A stretch of DNA of 5,655 nt from Nanohaloarchaea archaeon PL-Br10_U2g5 (GTDB lineage Archaea > Halobacteriota > Halobacteria > Halobacteriales > Haloferacaceae): assembly GCA_001564205.1 (NCBI GenBank), contig LKMY01000131.1:1-5655 (forward strand), given 5' to 3'. Of the stretch, positions 1 through 5,452 are shown piece after piece. Under the pieces are notes generated by a model. That model worked only from the letters and a program-made list of their open reading frames with translations. It made no database searches and was not told the DNA's origin. The translations under genes were made by a program, and so were the position numbers. Every line of letters starts with the position of its first letter. The first letter of the stretch is position 1.

Positions 1-836
1 ACCCCGCCGAGAACGACGGCGACGATCGCCTGCGTGTTTATTACCGGTGAGGCGATGCTTGCGGGTAGCGCCGCGAACGCGACCGTCGTCAGATGTTCAC
101 CGACCGCGACGAGGGCTCCTGCCGCGATGAACTTCGGCGCGTCGCGACGGGTCACCACGGGCGGGTTTCGAACTGCGCTGGGAAGGAGTACGAGCGCGGC
201 GCCGGCGAGCAGCAGGGGCACCCACAGCGTCCCGGGTATCGCGAGCTCCTGAAGCGCCACGCGCTTCCCGAGGTCGGCGACGGCGTAACACGCCGCGCTC
301 ACCAGCGCCAGCTGTGCGGGCCGAGAGTGGACGGCGCTGACGATCGGTGCGAGCAGGCTTCCGGGCTCGTAGTTGGCGACGTACACCGCCGCTGTGGCGA
401 CGAGGACGCCGGCCACCTGAATCGGCGCGAGCAGTTGGCCGAGCAACAGCACTTCCAGGGGGAGCACGAACATCGGGACGACCTTGTTGATCGGCGTCAC
501 GTACGAGACGTCGCCGATCTCGATCGCGCGGAGAAAGAGCACGAACGCGGCCGCGGTCGCCGTCGCGGTTCCGGCGACGACGACGACGGCTGCGGGATCG
601 ACGGCCGCGAGCGACCTGCCGAGAGCGGCGAGCGCGCCCGTCGGATCGCCGACGGGGCTCGGCCCGCCGACATCGGTCGTCGCAACGGTCACCGGAAGAA
701 ACCACGCGATCGCGGCGGCGTTAATGAGCACCGTGAGCCCGGCCGGCGGATAGCCGGAGAACGAGCGCTTGAGAACGAAGATGTAAACGCCCCAGACGAC
801 CGCGGCTCCGAGCGCGAAGGAGAGCCCTGCGTCCAT
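1..836 (-). CDS. EamA/DMT-family membrane transporter, partial (C-terminus lies beyond the window)
   Basis: The minus strand stays open from an ATG at 836-834 to the left edge, giving 278 codons of a very hydrophobic protein. Visible helices lie roughly at residues 3-22, 33-52, 82-103, 117-135, 138-155, 175-195, 202-220, 235-256 and 258-278. The segment at residues 103-155 ([18 protein letters not shown], then a helix ending in a Gly-rich stretch) has the shape of the end of a first EamA repeat. Residues 172 onward begin a second repeat, so the layout fits a 10-helix drug/metabolite transporter of about 300 residues, missing only its last helix or so. The substrate cannot be told. EamA proteins usually have Glu in the 'LGE' motif after this helix; here it is Gln134 (LLLGQLL). 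The start was chosen because the first helix follows at once and no in-frame start lies just upstream. No strong TATA box is visible. The gene is divergent from the DUF309 gene. Confidence 0.85.
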   Translation of the reverse strand, partial: MDAGLSFALGAAVVWGVYIFVLKRSFSGYPPAGLTVLINAAAIAWFLPVTVATTDVGGPSPVGDPTGALAALGRSLAAVDPAAVVVVAGTATATAAAFVLFLRAIEIGDVSYVTPINKVVPMFVLPLEVLLLGQLLAPIQVAGVLVATAAVYVANYEPGSLLAPIVSAVHSRPAQLALVSAACYAVADLGKRVALQELAIPGTLWVPLLLAGAALVLLPSAVRNPPVVTRRDAPKFIAAGALVAVGEHLTTVAFAALPASIASPVINTQAIVAVVLGG

Positions 837-890
837 CGACCGAACCGATGCCCGACCCGGGAAAGAACCATTCGATTCGGCCGCGCCGGG

Positions 891-907
891 CGGACCGGGT
901 GGGTCCG
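891..907. promoter_or_regulatory. 17-bp inverted repeat in the divergent intergenic region
   Basis: CGGACC and GGTCCG form a perfect 6-bp dyad separated by five bases. It sits between the divergent transporter and DUF309 genes, 55 bases upstream of the transporter start. The size and symmetry would suit a dimeric regulator, but the region is GC-rich, so chance is a real alternative. No regulator gene is in the window. Confidence 0.25.
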
Positions 908-911
908 GCGG

Positions 912-938
912 ACAAGCAAGTCAAGCAAATCAAGCAGG
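912..938. repeat. Three tandem 9-bp repeats in the divergent intergenic region
   Basis: The units are ACAAGCAAG, TCAAGCAAA and TCAAGCAGG, with a shared CAAGCA core at exact 9-base spacing. The repeat is AT-richer than its surroundings and lies in the 161-base gap between divergent genes, just beside the 17-bp dyad. If the DUF309 frame were translated from the earlier ATG at 848 it would encode Lys-Gln-rich residues, but that start is not favoured. It may be a binding array or simple slippage. Confidence 0.6.
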
Positions 939-960
939 CCGATCGTGACGCACGCCGCCG

Positions 961-972
961 CGAAACCGTTAG
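961..972 (+). promoter_or_regulatory. Weak candidate BRE/TATA promoter of the DUF309 gene
   Basis: CGAAA at 961-965 resembles the purine-rich archaeal TFB-recognition element. A degenerate TATA-like CCGTTAG follows, about 26-32 bases before the ATG at 998. The spacing suits a leaderless transcript but the TATA match is poor. It mainly supports choosing the start at 998 rather than the one at 848. Confidence 0.3.
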
Positions 973-997
973 GTCACTGCGCGCGAGACGGGGTCCC

Positions 998-1546
998 ATG
1001 GACGATCACACCCGTGACCCCGGTGTCGCCCCGCCGCTGGGGAACCCGACCGGGTGGCACCCCGCAGACGAGCACGGGGCGACGACGGACCCGGCGGAGC
1101 GCCCTGCAGACGCGCTCCTCGCCGGCGGCCACTGGGAGCACGCCACCCTCCGGCGGGCGACTGAGCACGGCGTTCGACTGTTCAACGCCGGCGACTTCCA
1201 CGAGTCACACGACTGTTTCGAAGACGAGTGGTACAATTACGGAAGCGGCACCACGGAGTCCGCCTTCCTCCACGGAATGGTGCAGGTCGCTGCGGGGGCG
1301 TACAAACGCGCAGATTTCGAGAACGACGCCGGGATGCGGTCGCTGTTCGAGACCGCGCTCCAGTACCTCCGTGGCACCCCTGGCGACTTCTACGGCGTCG
1401 ACGTCGACGATGTTCGAGAGCGGCTCCGAGCGGCCCTCGACGACCCGGCTGCGATCGACGGCTGGCAGATCGCTATCGACGGCGCCCGTCCGACCGCCTA
1501 CCCCGCCGACTACGAGTACGCCGAACGCATTGAGGAGGCGCACTGA
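998..1546 (+). CDS. DUF309 domain-containing protein
   Basis: This encodes a 182-residue acidic protein with no signal peptide or membrane segment, so it is probably cytoplasmic. Residues 60-125 carry the DUF309 signature: [19 protein letters not shown] (residues 60-78), with the conserved Asn63, Gly65, Glu69, His71, Glu75 and Trp78, then [15 protein letters not shown] (90-104) and a helix with LFETALQYL. The family is a small helical domain of unknown biochemical role found in bacteria and archaea; the His and Glu residues are its most conserved feature. The first 45 residues are polar and Pro/Gly-rich and look disordered. The frame is open back to an ATG at 848, but that extension is Arg-rich and overlaps the intergenic repeats. 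The ATG at 998 with a weak upstream promoter is preferred. No functional link to the neighbours is evident. Confidence 0.85.
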   Translation: MDDHTRDPGVAPPLGNPTGWHPADEHGATTDPAERPADALLAGGHWEHATLRRATEHGVRLFNAGDFHESHDCFEDEWYNYGSGTTESAFLHGMVQVAAGAYKRADFENDAGMRSLFETALQYLRGTPGDFYGVDVDDVRERLRAALDDPAAIDGWQIAIDGARPTAYPADYEYAERIEEAH

Positions 1547-1591
1547 GGCGGACCTGGTGATGGAACCGGAGGCTTTCGAGGACGTCCGACT

Positions 1592-1637
1592 GCGATCCGA
1601 ACGCCACTGATCGGCCGGTCGCGATCCGAACGCCACT
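1592..1637 (+). repeat. 17-bp direct repeat upstream of the hydrolase gene
   Basis: GCGATCCGAACGCCACT occurs without mismatch at 1592-1608 and again at 1621-1637, a period of 29 bases. The second copy runs into CTTACCC about 25-30 bases before the ATG at 1663, the expected place of a haloarchaeal TATA box. The first copy continues into a different sequence, so it looks like a duplicated promoter half or operator. Confidence 0.7.
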
Positions 1638-1641
1638 TACC
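1625..1641 (+). promoter_or_regulatory. Candidate promoter of the hydrolase gene
   Basis: CCGAACGCC is followed by the weakly TATA-like ACTTACC centred near 26 bases before the ATG at 1663. This suits a leaderless or nearly leaderless transcript. It overlaps the second copy of the 17-bp direct repeat. The TATA match is degenerate, hence the modest confidence. Confidence 0.35.
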
Positions 1642-1662
1642 CACCGGCCGCCTCCTGACCGT

Positions 1663-2466
1663 ATGGATGTGTACGAACTGGGCGAGGGCGAGCCCGAAGT
1701 CGCGGTCGTCGGTGCGATTCACGGCGACGAACCCTGCGGCGCCCGCGCGATCCGCCGACTGCTGGACGCCGATCCCGCCGTCGAGCGACCGGTTCGGTTC
1801 GTTATCGCGAACGAGGCGGCGCTCGACGCCGGTGTGCGCTACCTCGACGCCGACCTCAATCGGGTGTTCCCGGGCGACTCGGAATCGAGCGCGCACGAAG
1901 AGCGACTTGCCACTCAGCTACTGGACGCGGTCTCGGGATGTACCACGCTCGCGATCCACTCGACGCAATCGTACGCCGACCCCTTCGCGGTGATCGACTC
2001 GATGGACGAGGTCGCCCGCGCAGTCGCGCCGCACCTCCCGGTCGACGTCGTTATTCAGACCGACGCGTTCACCGAAGGGCGACTCATCGAACACCCGCAC
2101 ACGCTCGAAGTCGAGGCGGGATTACAGGGATCGGACGAGGCCGCGGATAACGCGTACTGGCTGATGCGAGCGTTTCTCGCTGCGACCGGGGTGTTGTCGG
2201 CGCCGGGAGCCGACGACGTGGTCGACGCGGGAGGTCGCGACGCAGTCGAGGTGTTTCGACTCCGCGACCGGATCCCGAAGCCGGTCGCCGAGGAGTACGA
2301 GGTGTTCGCACACAACTTCGAGCGCGTCGAGGCCGGCGATCGGTTCGCGTCTGCCGACGGCGACGCGATCCGCGCTGAAGAGCCCTTCTACCCCGTGTTG
2401 CTGTCGCCGTACGGCTACCGCGACCAGTTCGGCTACGTCGCCGATCGGGTCGGAACGATCGAGTGA
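1663..2466 (+). CDS. Succinylglutamate desuccinylase/aspartoacylase-family zinc hydrolase
   Basis: This encodes 267 residues, presumed cytoplasmic. The fold is that of M14-like zinc carboxypeptidases acting on N-acyl amino acids. Visible motifs in order: GAIHGDEPCGARAI (residues 18-30), where His20 and Glu23 are the expected zinc ligands; DADLNRVFPG (62-71), with the substrate-carboxylate-binding Asn66 and Arg67; AIHST (97-101), with His99 as third zinc ligand; and LEVEAGLQGS (148-157), where Glu151 matches the catalytic Glu of the E-x-G motif. All key residues are intact. The C-terminal part, about 190-267, is a beta-rich acidic domain as in AstE/AspA relatives. The family removes acyl groups such as succinyl or acetyl from amino acids. 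The exact substrate is unknown here, and no other arginine-succinyltransferase pathway genes are nearby, so naming it astE would be unsafe. It converges on the cupin gene with nine bases between the stop codons. Confidence 0.88.
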   Translation: MDVYELGEGEPEVAVVGAIHGDEPCGARAIRRLLDADPAVERPVRFVIANEAALDAGVRYLDADLNRVFPGDSESSAHEERLATQLLDAVSGCTTLAIHSTQSYADPFAVIDSMDEVARAVAPHLPVDVVIQTDAFTEGRLIEHPHTLEVEAGLQGSDEAADNAYWLMRAFLAATGVLSAPGADDVVDAGGRDAVEVFRLRDRIPKPVAEEYEVFAHNFERVEAGDRFASADGDAIRAEEPFYPVLLSPYGYRDQFGYVADRVGTIE

Positions 2467-2496
2467 CGAGCCGATTCAGTCCACGAGCTCGATCGT
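2455..2496. terminator. 9-bp inverted repeat over the convergent stop codons, possible two-way terminator
   Basis: ACGATCGAG at 2455-2463 is perfectly complementary to CTCGATCGT at 2488-2496, with a 24-base loop. Each arm lies in the last codons of one of two convergent genes, and the loop holds both stop codons. A transcript from either side could fold it. There is no U-tract after either arm, so termination is an inference; both genes being GC-rich makes some chance pairing possible. Confidence 0.35.
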
Positions 2497-2889
2497 GTCG
2501 TCGCCGTTCGGCACGACACAGATGAAGGCGCCCGGCTCGTCACTTTCGTTTCGGTACCAGTGTTCGGCGCCCGCCGGAATGAGGATCGCGTCGCCCGGCC
2601 GCACAGCGTGTTCCGTCTCGCCAATTCCGACCACGTACTGGCCCGCGAGTACGTACTGTTCGTGTTCGACCGCGTTCGTGTGCCGCGGGACCTCGGCGCC
2701 CGAGGCGAGTTCGAACCGCCGCATCGCGAAGTTCGGTGCACCGTCCGACTCGTCGATCAGGACGGATTTCCGGAGTCCCTCTGCCGCATCGACCGGGTCG
2801 GCCACGACGTCGTCACCGCGTTTCACGATCGGAGGTGTCTCCTCTGGCGCGTCGTTGCGTTCCGATCCGTCGCCCGATGTGTCGCTCAT
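2476..2889 (-). CDS. Small single-domain cupin protein
   Basis: This encodes a 137-residue acidic cytoplasmic protein. The first 25 or so residues are polar and disordered, followed by one cupin barrel. Motif 1 is at residues 64-83, GAEVPRHTNAVEHEQYVLAG, and motif 2 at 99-114, GDAILIPAGAEHWYRN, which fits the family pattern G-x5-P-x-G-x2-H-x3-N exactly. Probable metal ligands are His70, His76 and His110. Where relatives usually read H-T-H, this protein has H-T-N (Asn72), so one typical histidine ligand is replaced. Cupins of this size bind a metal and may act as small-molecule isomerases, dioxygenases or sensors; the sequence does not tell which. The start is fixed by a TTTATA box 24-29 bases upstream, so the mRNA is probably leaderless. 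It converges on the hydrolase gene and diverges from the protease gene. Confidence 0.88.
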   Translation of the reverse strand: MSDTSGDGSERNDAPEETPPIVKRGDDVVADPVDAAEGLRKSVLIDESDGAPNFAMRRFELASGAEVPRHTNAVEHEQYVLAGQYVVGIGETEHAVRPGDAILIPAGAEHWYRNESDEPGAFICVVPNGDDTIELVD

Positions 2890-2912
2890 ACCGGCTGATC
2901 GCCGCTGAGCGA

Positions 2913-2918
2913 TATAAA
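2913..2918 (-). promoter_or_regulatory. TATA box of the cupin gene
   Basis: On the minus strand the sequence reads AATTTATATCG, with TTTATA at 24-29 bases before the ATG at 2889. That is the standard archaeal distance for transcription starting at or next to the start codon. The flanking bases are GC-rich, so the box stands out. Confidence 0.7.
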
Positions 2919-2920
2919 TT

Positions 2921-2931
2921 GTCGCAGCGAC
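2921..2931. promoter_or_regulatory. 11-bp palindrome between two divergent TATA boxes
   Basis: GTCGCAGCGAC is a 5-bp perfect dyad around a central A. It lies between the TATA boxes of the cupin gene (2913-2918) and the protease gene (2967-2972), only two bases from the cupin box. A shared operator is possible, but a palindrome this short can arise by chance. Confidence 0.25.
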
Positions 2932-2966
2932 CGACCGGCGCGGATCTCGGCTGGCACTCCCGGGTA

Positions 2967-2972
2967 TTTAAA
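2967..2972 (+). promoter_or_regulatory. TATA box of the site-2 protease gene
   Basis: TTTAAA, within TATTTAAATT, lies 25-30 bases before the ATG at 2997. This is a strong haloarchaeal promoter match at the position expected for a leaderless transcript. The GGAGGT at 2991-2996 touches the ATG directly, too close to act as a normal ribosome-binding site. Confidence 0.75.
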
Positions 2973-2996
2973 TTATCACCACTCCAACTCGGAGGT

Positions 2997-4175
2997 ATGC
3001 GTGGACTCAAGATCGGGACCGTCGTCGGGATTCCGATCCGCCTCAACTGGACGTTCCTGATCGTGTTGCCGCTGTTCGCGTACCTCATCGGTTCGCAGGT
3101 CGGCGACATCGCCGGCGTGATGAACGACTTCTTCGGCGCCGGTATCGACCCGGCCGCGCTCGGATCCGGTCTAACTCCGTGGGCGCTCGGGCTGGCGGCC
3201 GCACTCGGGCTGTTCGGTGGCGTGCTACTCCACGAGTTCGGCCACTCGCTGGTCGCGATGCGGTACGGCTACGAGATCGACTCGATCACGCTGTGGCTGC
3301 TCGGCGGACTCGCCAGCTTCACCGAGTTCCCCGAAGACTGGAAACACGAGTTCTGGATCGCGGTCGCCGGTCCGATCGTCAGCGTCGCCGTCGGCGTCGC
3401 CTGTTACGTCGTCTTTGCGCTCGCACCGGTCGGCGCCGACTCCGTCCTCTTCGTCTTCGGCTATCTCGCGCTGTTGAACGTCGTCTTGGCCGGGTTCAAT
3501 ATGCTCCCCGCGTTCCCGATGGACGGCGGCCGCGTCCTCCGGGCGCTTCTGGCACGGAGCCAGCCGCACGCACAAGCGACCCAGCAGGCCGCAGCGATCG
3601 GGAAGGGGTTCGCGTTCCTCATGGGACTCATCGGGCTGTTGACGTTCCAGCTGCTCCTCATCGTGCTCGCCTTCTTCATCTACATCGCCGCCTCCGGCGA
3701 GGCACAGCAGACGACGCTGAAAGCCGCGTTCCAAGGCGTCACCGTCGACGACGTGATGACTCGCCGCGAGCACCTCCACACCGTGACCGAAGACACCTCG
3801 GTCGCGGAGCTGATGAGCCGGATGTTCGAGGAGCGCCACACGGGGTATCCGGTCCTCCACCGCGACGAACTCGTCGGGATGGTGACGCTCGAAGACGCCC
3901 AGTCAGTGCGGGACGTCGAGCGGGACGCCTACCGTGTCGACGACGTGATGGCGACCAACGTCGTGGCGATCGGTCCTCACGTCGACGCGTTGACCGCGTT
4001 GCGGACGATGCAGGAGAACGGAGTCGGTCGGCTGCCGGTCGTCAACGCCCGCGACGAACTCATCGGGATCATCTCTCGCTCGGATCTGATGACCGCGTTC
4101 AACATCATTCAGACGGGCGGGACGCCGAGTATCATCAGCGGCCGGCAGGCTGATGCCGACCGCGGCCTGTTCTGA
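2997..4175 (+). CDS. Site-2 protease (M50-family) intramembrane metalloprotease with CBS pair
   Basis: This encodes a 392-residue membrane protein. Helices are visible at roughly residues 17-35, 60-88, 94-104, 119-142, 150-168 and 203-232. The zinc site HEFGH (79-83: His79, Glu80, His83) lies in the second helix, and the third ligand motif NMLPAFPMDGG (168-178, with Asp176) is intact, so the protease should be active. After the membrane part come two CBS domains, about 248-305 (VTVDDVMT ... GMVTLEDA) and 312-368 (YRVDDVMA ... IGIISRSDL). These typically bind adenine nucleotides and regulate the attached module. The family cleaves transmembrane helices of substrate proteins inside the membrane, often anti-sigma factors or regulators in bacteria; archaeal substrates are mostly unknown. 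The size and order match M50B proteins with C-terminal CBS domains. The frame is open upstream to 2736, but that stretch is the antisense of the cupin gene. The TATA box at 2967-2972 fixes the start at 2997. Confidence 0.93.
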   Translation: MRGLKIGTVVGIPIRLNWTFLIVLPLFAYLIGSQVGDIAGVMNDFFGAGIDPAALGSGLTPWALGLAAALGLFGGVLLHEFGHSLVAMRYGYEIDSITLWLLGGLASFTEFPEDWKHEFWIAVAGPIVSVAVGVACYVVFALAPVGADSVLFVFGYLALLNVVLAGFNMLPAFPMDGGRVLRALLARSQPHAQATQQAAAIGKGFAFLMGLIGLLTFQLLLIVLAFFIYIAASGEAQQTTLKAAFQGVTVDDVMTRREHLHTVTEDTSVAELMSRMFEERHTGYPVLHRDELVGMVTLEDAQSVRDVERDAYRVDDVMATNVVAIGPHVDALTALRTMQENGVGRLPVVNARDELIGIISRSDLMTAFNIIQTGGTPSIISGRQADADRGLF

Positions 4176-4195
4176 GAGCGGACCGGCTGCGGCAC

Positions 4196-4214
4196 GCGGC
4201 GTTCGCGCCGTTTC
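4196..4214 (+). terminator. Hairpin with TTCG loop and short T run after the protease gene
   Basis: CGGCG (4197-4201) pairs with CGCCG (4206-4210) around a TTCG tetraloop; a G-U pair can be added at the base, and TTTC follows. It starts about 20 bases after the protease stop codon. It has the form of an intrinsic terminator, although archaeal termination depends mostly on U-tracts and this one is short. Confidence 0.35.
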
Positions 4215-4277
4215 TACAGATGAGCAAGGCGGTTCACGGCTCGCTCATCCAGCGTGCGAGGCGGCGACCGTTCCGAC

Positions 4278-4291
4278 CGAAAGCGATTCGT
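4278..4291 (+). promoter_or_regulatory. Weak candidate promoter of the glutaredoxin-like gene
   Basis: CGAAA at 4278-4282 (BRE-like) is followed by GCGATTCG, a poor TATA match, 24-31 bases before the ATG at 4315. The spacing fits but the sequence match is weak. The 139-base gap after the protease gene and the hairpin in it suggest that this gene is transcribed on its own. Confidence 0.25.
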
Positions 4292-4314
4292 TTCCGTCTC
4301 CCGAAGCACCGGGT

Positions 4315-4623
4315 ATGAGCGAGACGGACGTAACGAGTACGACAGCCGAAGCGGACGCGGCCGATGGGCCAGTCCCAGTTCCTGTCACGATGTACACTCG
4401 CGAGGACTGTTCGCTTTGCGTCGTCGCCCGCGAGACCATCGAGTCGGTCGCGTCCGGCCTCGGTGTACCAATCGATTTCAACCTGGTTGACGTTGACGAG
4501 GACCCCGAACTCGCCGCGGAGTACGGCGAGCGCGTTCCGTACGTGCTCATCGACGGCCATCCGGCATTTAAATACGAAGTCGACGAGCGGGAGCTGCGGC
4601 TGAAGCTGCTAGCAGCGTCGTAG
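4315..4623 (+). CDS. Glutaredoxin-like/thioredoxin-fold small redox protein
   Basis: This encodes a 102-residue, very acidic cytoplasmic protein. A Thr/Ala/Asp-rich disordered tail (1-20) precedes a small thioredoxin fold. The sequence VTMYTREDCSLCVVARETIE (24-43) gives the first strand and a C-S-L-C active site (Cys32, Cys35) at the start of a helix. FNLVDVDEDPELAAEYGERVPYVLIDG (55-81) gives the second strand, the helix and the cis-proline loop, V-P at 74-75. This is the pattern of the glutaredoxin-like DUF836 family, which is presumed to perform thiol-disulfide exchange; its partner is unknown. The frame is open back to 4153, but that stretch overlaps the protease end and lacks family similarity. 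The ATG at 4315 is the natural start. The last codons lie in a 23-bp tandem repeat that continues past the stop and is interrupted by the mobile element. Confidence 0.85.
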   Translation: MSETDVTSTTAEADAADGPVPVPVTMYTREDCSLCVVARETIESVASGLGVPIDFNLVDVDEDPELAAEYGERVPYVLIDGHPAFKYEVDERELRLKLLAAS

Positions 4624-4661
4624 CGAAGCTGCCAGCAATATCGTAACGAAGCTGCCAGTAT
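4602..4661. repeat. 23-bp tandem repeat at the end of the glutaredoxin-like gene, third copy cut short
   Basis: Copies begin with GAAGCTGC at 4602, 4625 and 4648, exactly 23 bases apart. Copies one and two match at 18 of 23 positions. The third matches for its first 11 bases and stops being recognisable at the left end of the putative mobile element (4662). The first copy encodes the last residues of the glutaredoxin-like protein, so the repeat probably grew out of the gene end by duplication. Confidence 0.65.
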
Positions 4662-4711
4662 GGCTCTGTTGAAACCCTTCACATCTGATACGAGGGCCGT
4701 GCTGAATGCAA
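4662..4711 (+). repeat. Left terminal inverted repeat of the putative element
   Basis: It starts GGCTCTGTTGAAACCCT, with TGATA at 4686-4690 and CGTGCTGAAT at 4698-4707. Twenty of the first 29 positions match the right end read inward. A 6-bp inverted repeat GATACG/CGTATC (4687-4692 and 4716-4721) frames the inner block. Confidence 0.6.
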
Positions 4712-4738
4712 GGCGCGTATCTTACAGACCTGTTTCGG

Positions 4739-4760
4739 AGTACCCGCAGAGACTCGTACT
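4739..4760 (-). terminator. Weak hairpin just after the methyltransferase stop
   Basis: AGTAC and GTACT (4756-4760 and 4739-4743) form a 5-bp stem with a 12-base loop. It starts three bases beyond the stop codon on the transcribed strand. No T run follows, so this is only a possibility. Confidence 0.2.
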
Positions 4761-4763
4761 GAG

Positions 4764-5372
4764 TTAGGTATCAAGTTCGGCAGCGAGGAACACCCAGTGT
4801 TCGTCTTCGTCAACTACCCATTCGTCGGTAATCGTGAAGCCAGCGTCCCGGAGTTGTGCTCGTGTTTTATTTACACCAGCGATATGCCATCGCATCTCCA
4901 CACCGGTATCGAGCCAATTCGGATTGGTTCCTGACCACTCCGTTGGCCCCTCTGAAAGGAGAAGCTGGCCACTGGGACGCAAGACCCGTGAGAACTCAGC
5001 AATGGCCGTTTCTTGATCGTCCAACGGTAGGTGAATCAAGGTATGGTATGCAACAATTGCATCAACAACGCCATCGTCGAACGGAAGATGCGTGATGTCC
5101 GCTTGAAGAAGTGGCACATCCGAGAGGTTCTCAGCAGCCAACTGAAGTTGTTCCCGAGAGAAATCAAGCCCATATCCGGTTGTCGTGGCAGTCGCCTCTC
5201 GAAGCACGGGGATCCCCTGCCCACACCCCGCATCAAGGGTTCGTGATTCCGCTGGGAGCGTGCTTAAAAACTCCGCAAGTATATCCATGTCCCGACCGGT
5301 TTCGGATCGTCCCGTCGCGTACGTCTCCGCGAGGTTGTCGTACGCTCGCTGGATAGCATTCTGCTCGTCCAT
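4764..5372 (-). CDS. Class I SAM-dependent methyltransferase, passenger of the putative element
   Basis: This encodes 202 residues, cytoplasmic, the usual length of small Methyltransf_11-type enzymes. Motif I is LDAGCGQGIPVL (46-57), which binds S-adenosylmethionine. GYGLDFS (67-72) supplies the acidic residue (Asp70) for the ribose. LQADITHLPF (89-98) is the adenine-side loop with Asp92. VDAIVAYHTLIHLP (103-116) is motif IV, and RVLRPSGQLLLSEG (129-142) is motif VI. The C-terminal part (143-202) presumably makes the acceptor pocket; the acceptor cannot be told, but the shape suggests a small molecule rather than DNA (no DPPY-type motif). The frame is open to ATGs at 5393 and 5414, but these overlap or precede the TATA box at 5396-5401; the start at 5372 has the box 24-29 bases upstream. 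Codon use is more relaxed and less GC-rich than in the other genes, suggesting transfer. Confidence 0.88.
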   Translation of the reverse strand: MDEQNAIQRAYDNLAETYATGRSETGRDMDILAEFLSTLPAESRTLDAGCGQGIPVLREATATTTGYGLDFSREQLQLAAENLSDVPLLQADITHLPFDDGVVDAIVAYHTLIHLPLDDQETAIAEFSRVLRPSGQLLLSEGPTEWSGTNPNWLDTGVEMRWHIAGVNKTRAQLRDAGFTITDEWVVDEDEHWVFLAAELDT

Positions 5373-5395
5373 CCCGTAAAAGTGACAACACATTG

Positions 5396-5401
5396 TATAA
5401 A
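5396..5401 (-). promoter_or_regulatory. TATA box of the methyltransferase gene
   Basis: The minus strand reads CTTTTTATACA, with TTTATA 24-29 bases before the ATG at 5372, the same spacing as for the cupin gene. The promoter lies inside the putative element, so the passenger gene can be expressed wherever the element inserts. Confidence 0.7.
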
Positions 5402-5421
5402 AAGTTCCCCTCACAATATCG

Positions 5422-5452
5422 CGTGCTGCATACCTCCTCTATATTCAGCACG
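5422..5452. repeat. 7-bp inverted repeat inside the right end of the element
   Basis: CGTGCTG (5422-5428) and CAGCACG (5446-5452) form a perfect dyad with a 17-base spacer. The outer arm is the CGTGCTGAAT block shared with the left end. So the right end carries two opposed copies of the motif, plausibly sites for a transposase, and it lies upstream of the methyltransferase TATA box, where it could also affect expression. Confidence 0.45.

Noticed and set aside
97..705. Minus-strand open frame of 202 codons
   Set aside because: It is an Arg-rich shadow of the transporter gene in a different frame, without motifs.
848..997. N-terminal extension of the DUF309 protein from an ATG at 848
   Set aside because: The extension is basic, unlike the acidic protein, covers the intergenic repeats, and has no promoter at a suitable distance.
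93..1610. Long plus-strand open frame of 505 codons
   Set aside because: Its product is Arg-rich and low in complexity, typical of a shifted frame in GC-rich DNA. It lies over the transporter (minus) and DUF309 genes, which have clear family motifs.
2736..2996. N-terminal extension of the protease from an ATG at 2736
   Set aside because: It is antisense to the cupin gene, Arg-rich, and would run through the protease's own TATA box.
3179..4153. Plus-strand open frame of 324 codons and minus-strand frame 3225-3860
   Set aside because: Both are out-of-frame shadows of the protease gene with skewed composition (Arg- or Asp/Glu-rich).
4153..4314. Longer start for the glutaredoxin-like protein
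   Set aside because: The added 54 residues overlap the protease end and the hairpin and show no domain.
4602..4661. CRISPR-like array
   Set aside because: The repeats are contiguous and imperfect without spacers, so this is a tandem repeat. No CRISPR array, tRNA or rRNA was seen anywhere in the window.
5373..5414. Upstream starts of the methyltransferase at 5393 and 5414
   Set aside because: They overlap or precede the TATA box at 5396-5401, so they would not be in the transcript.
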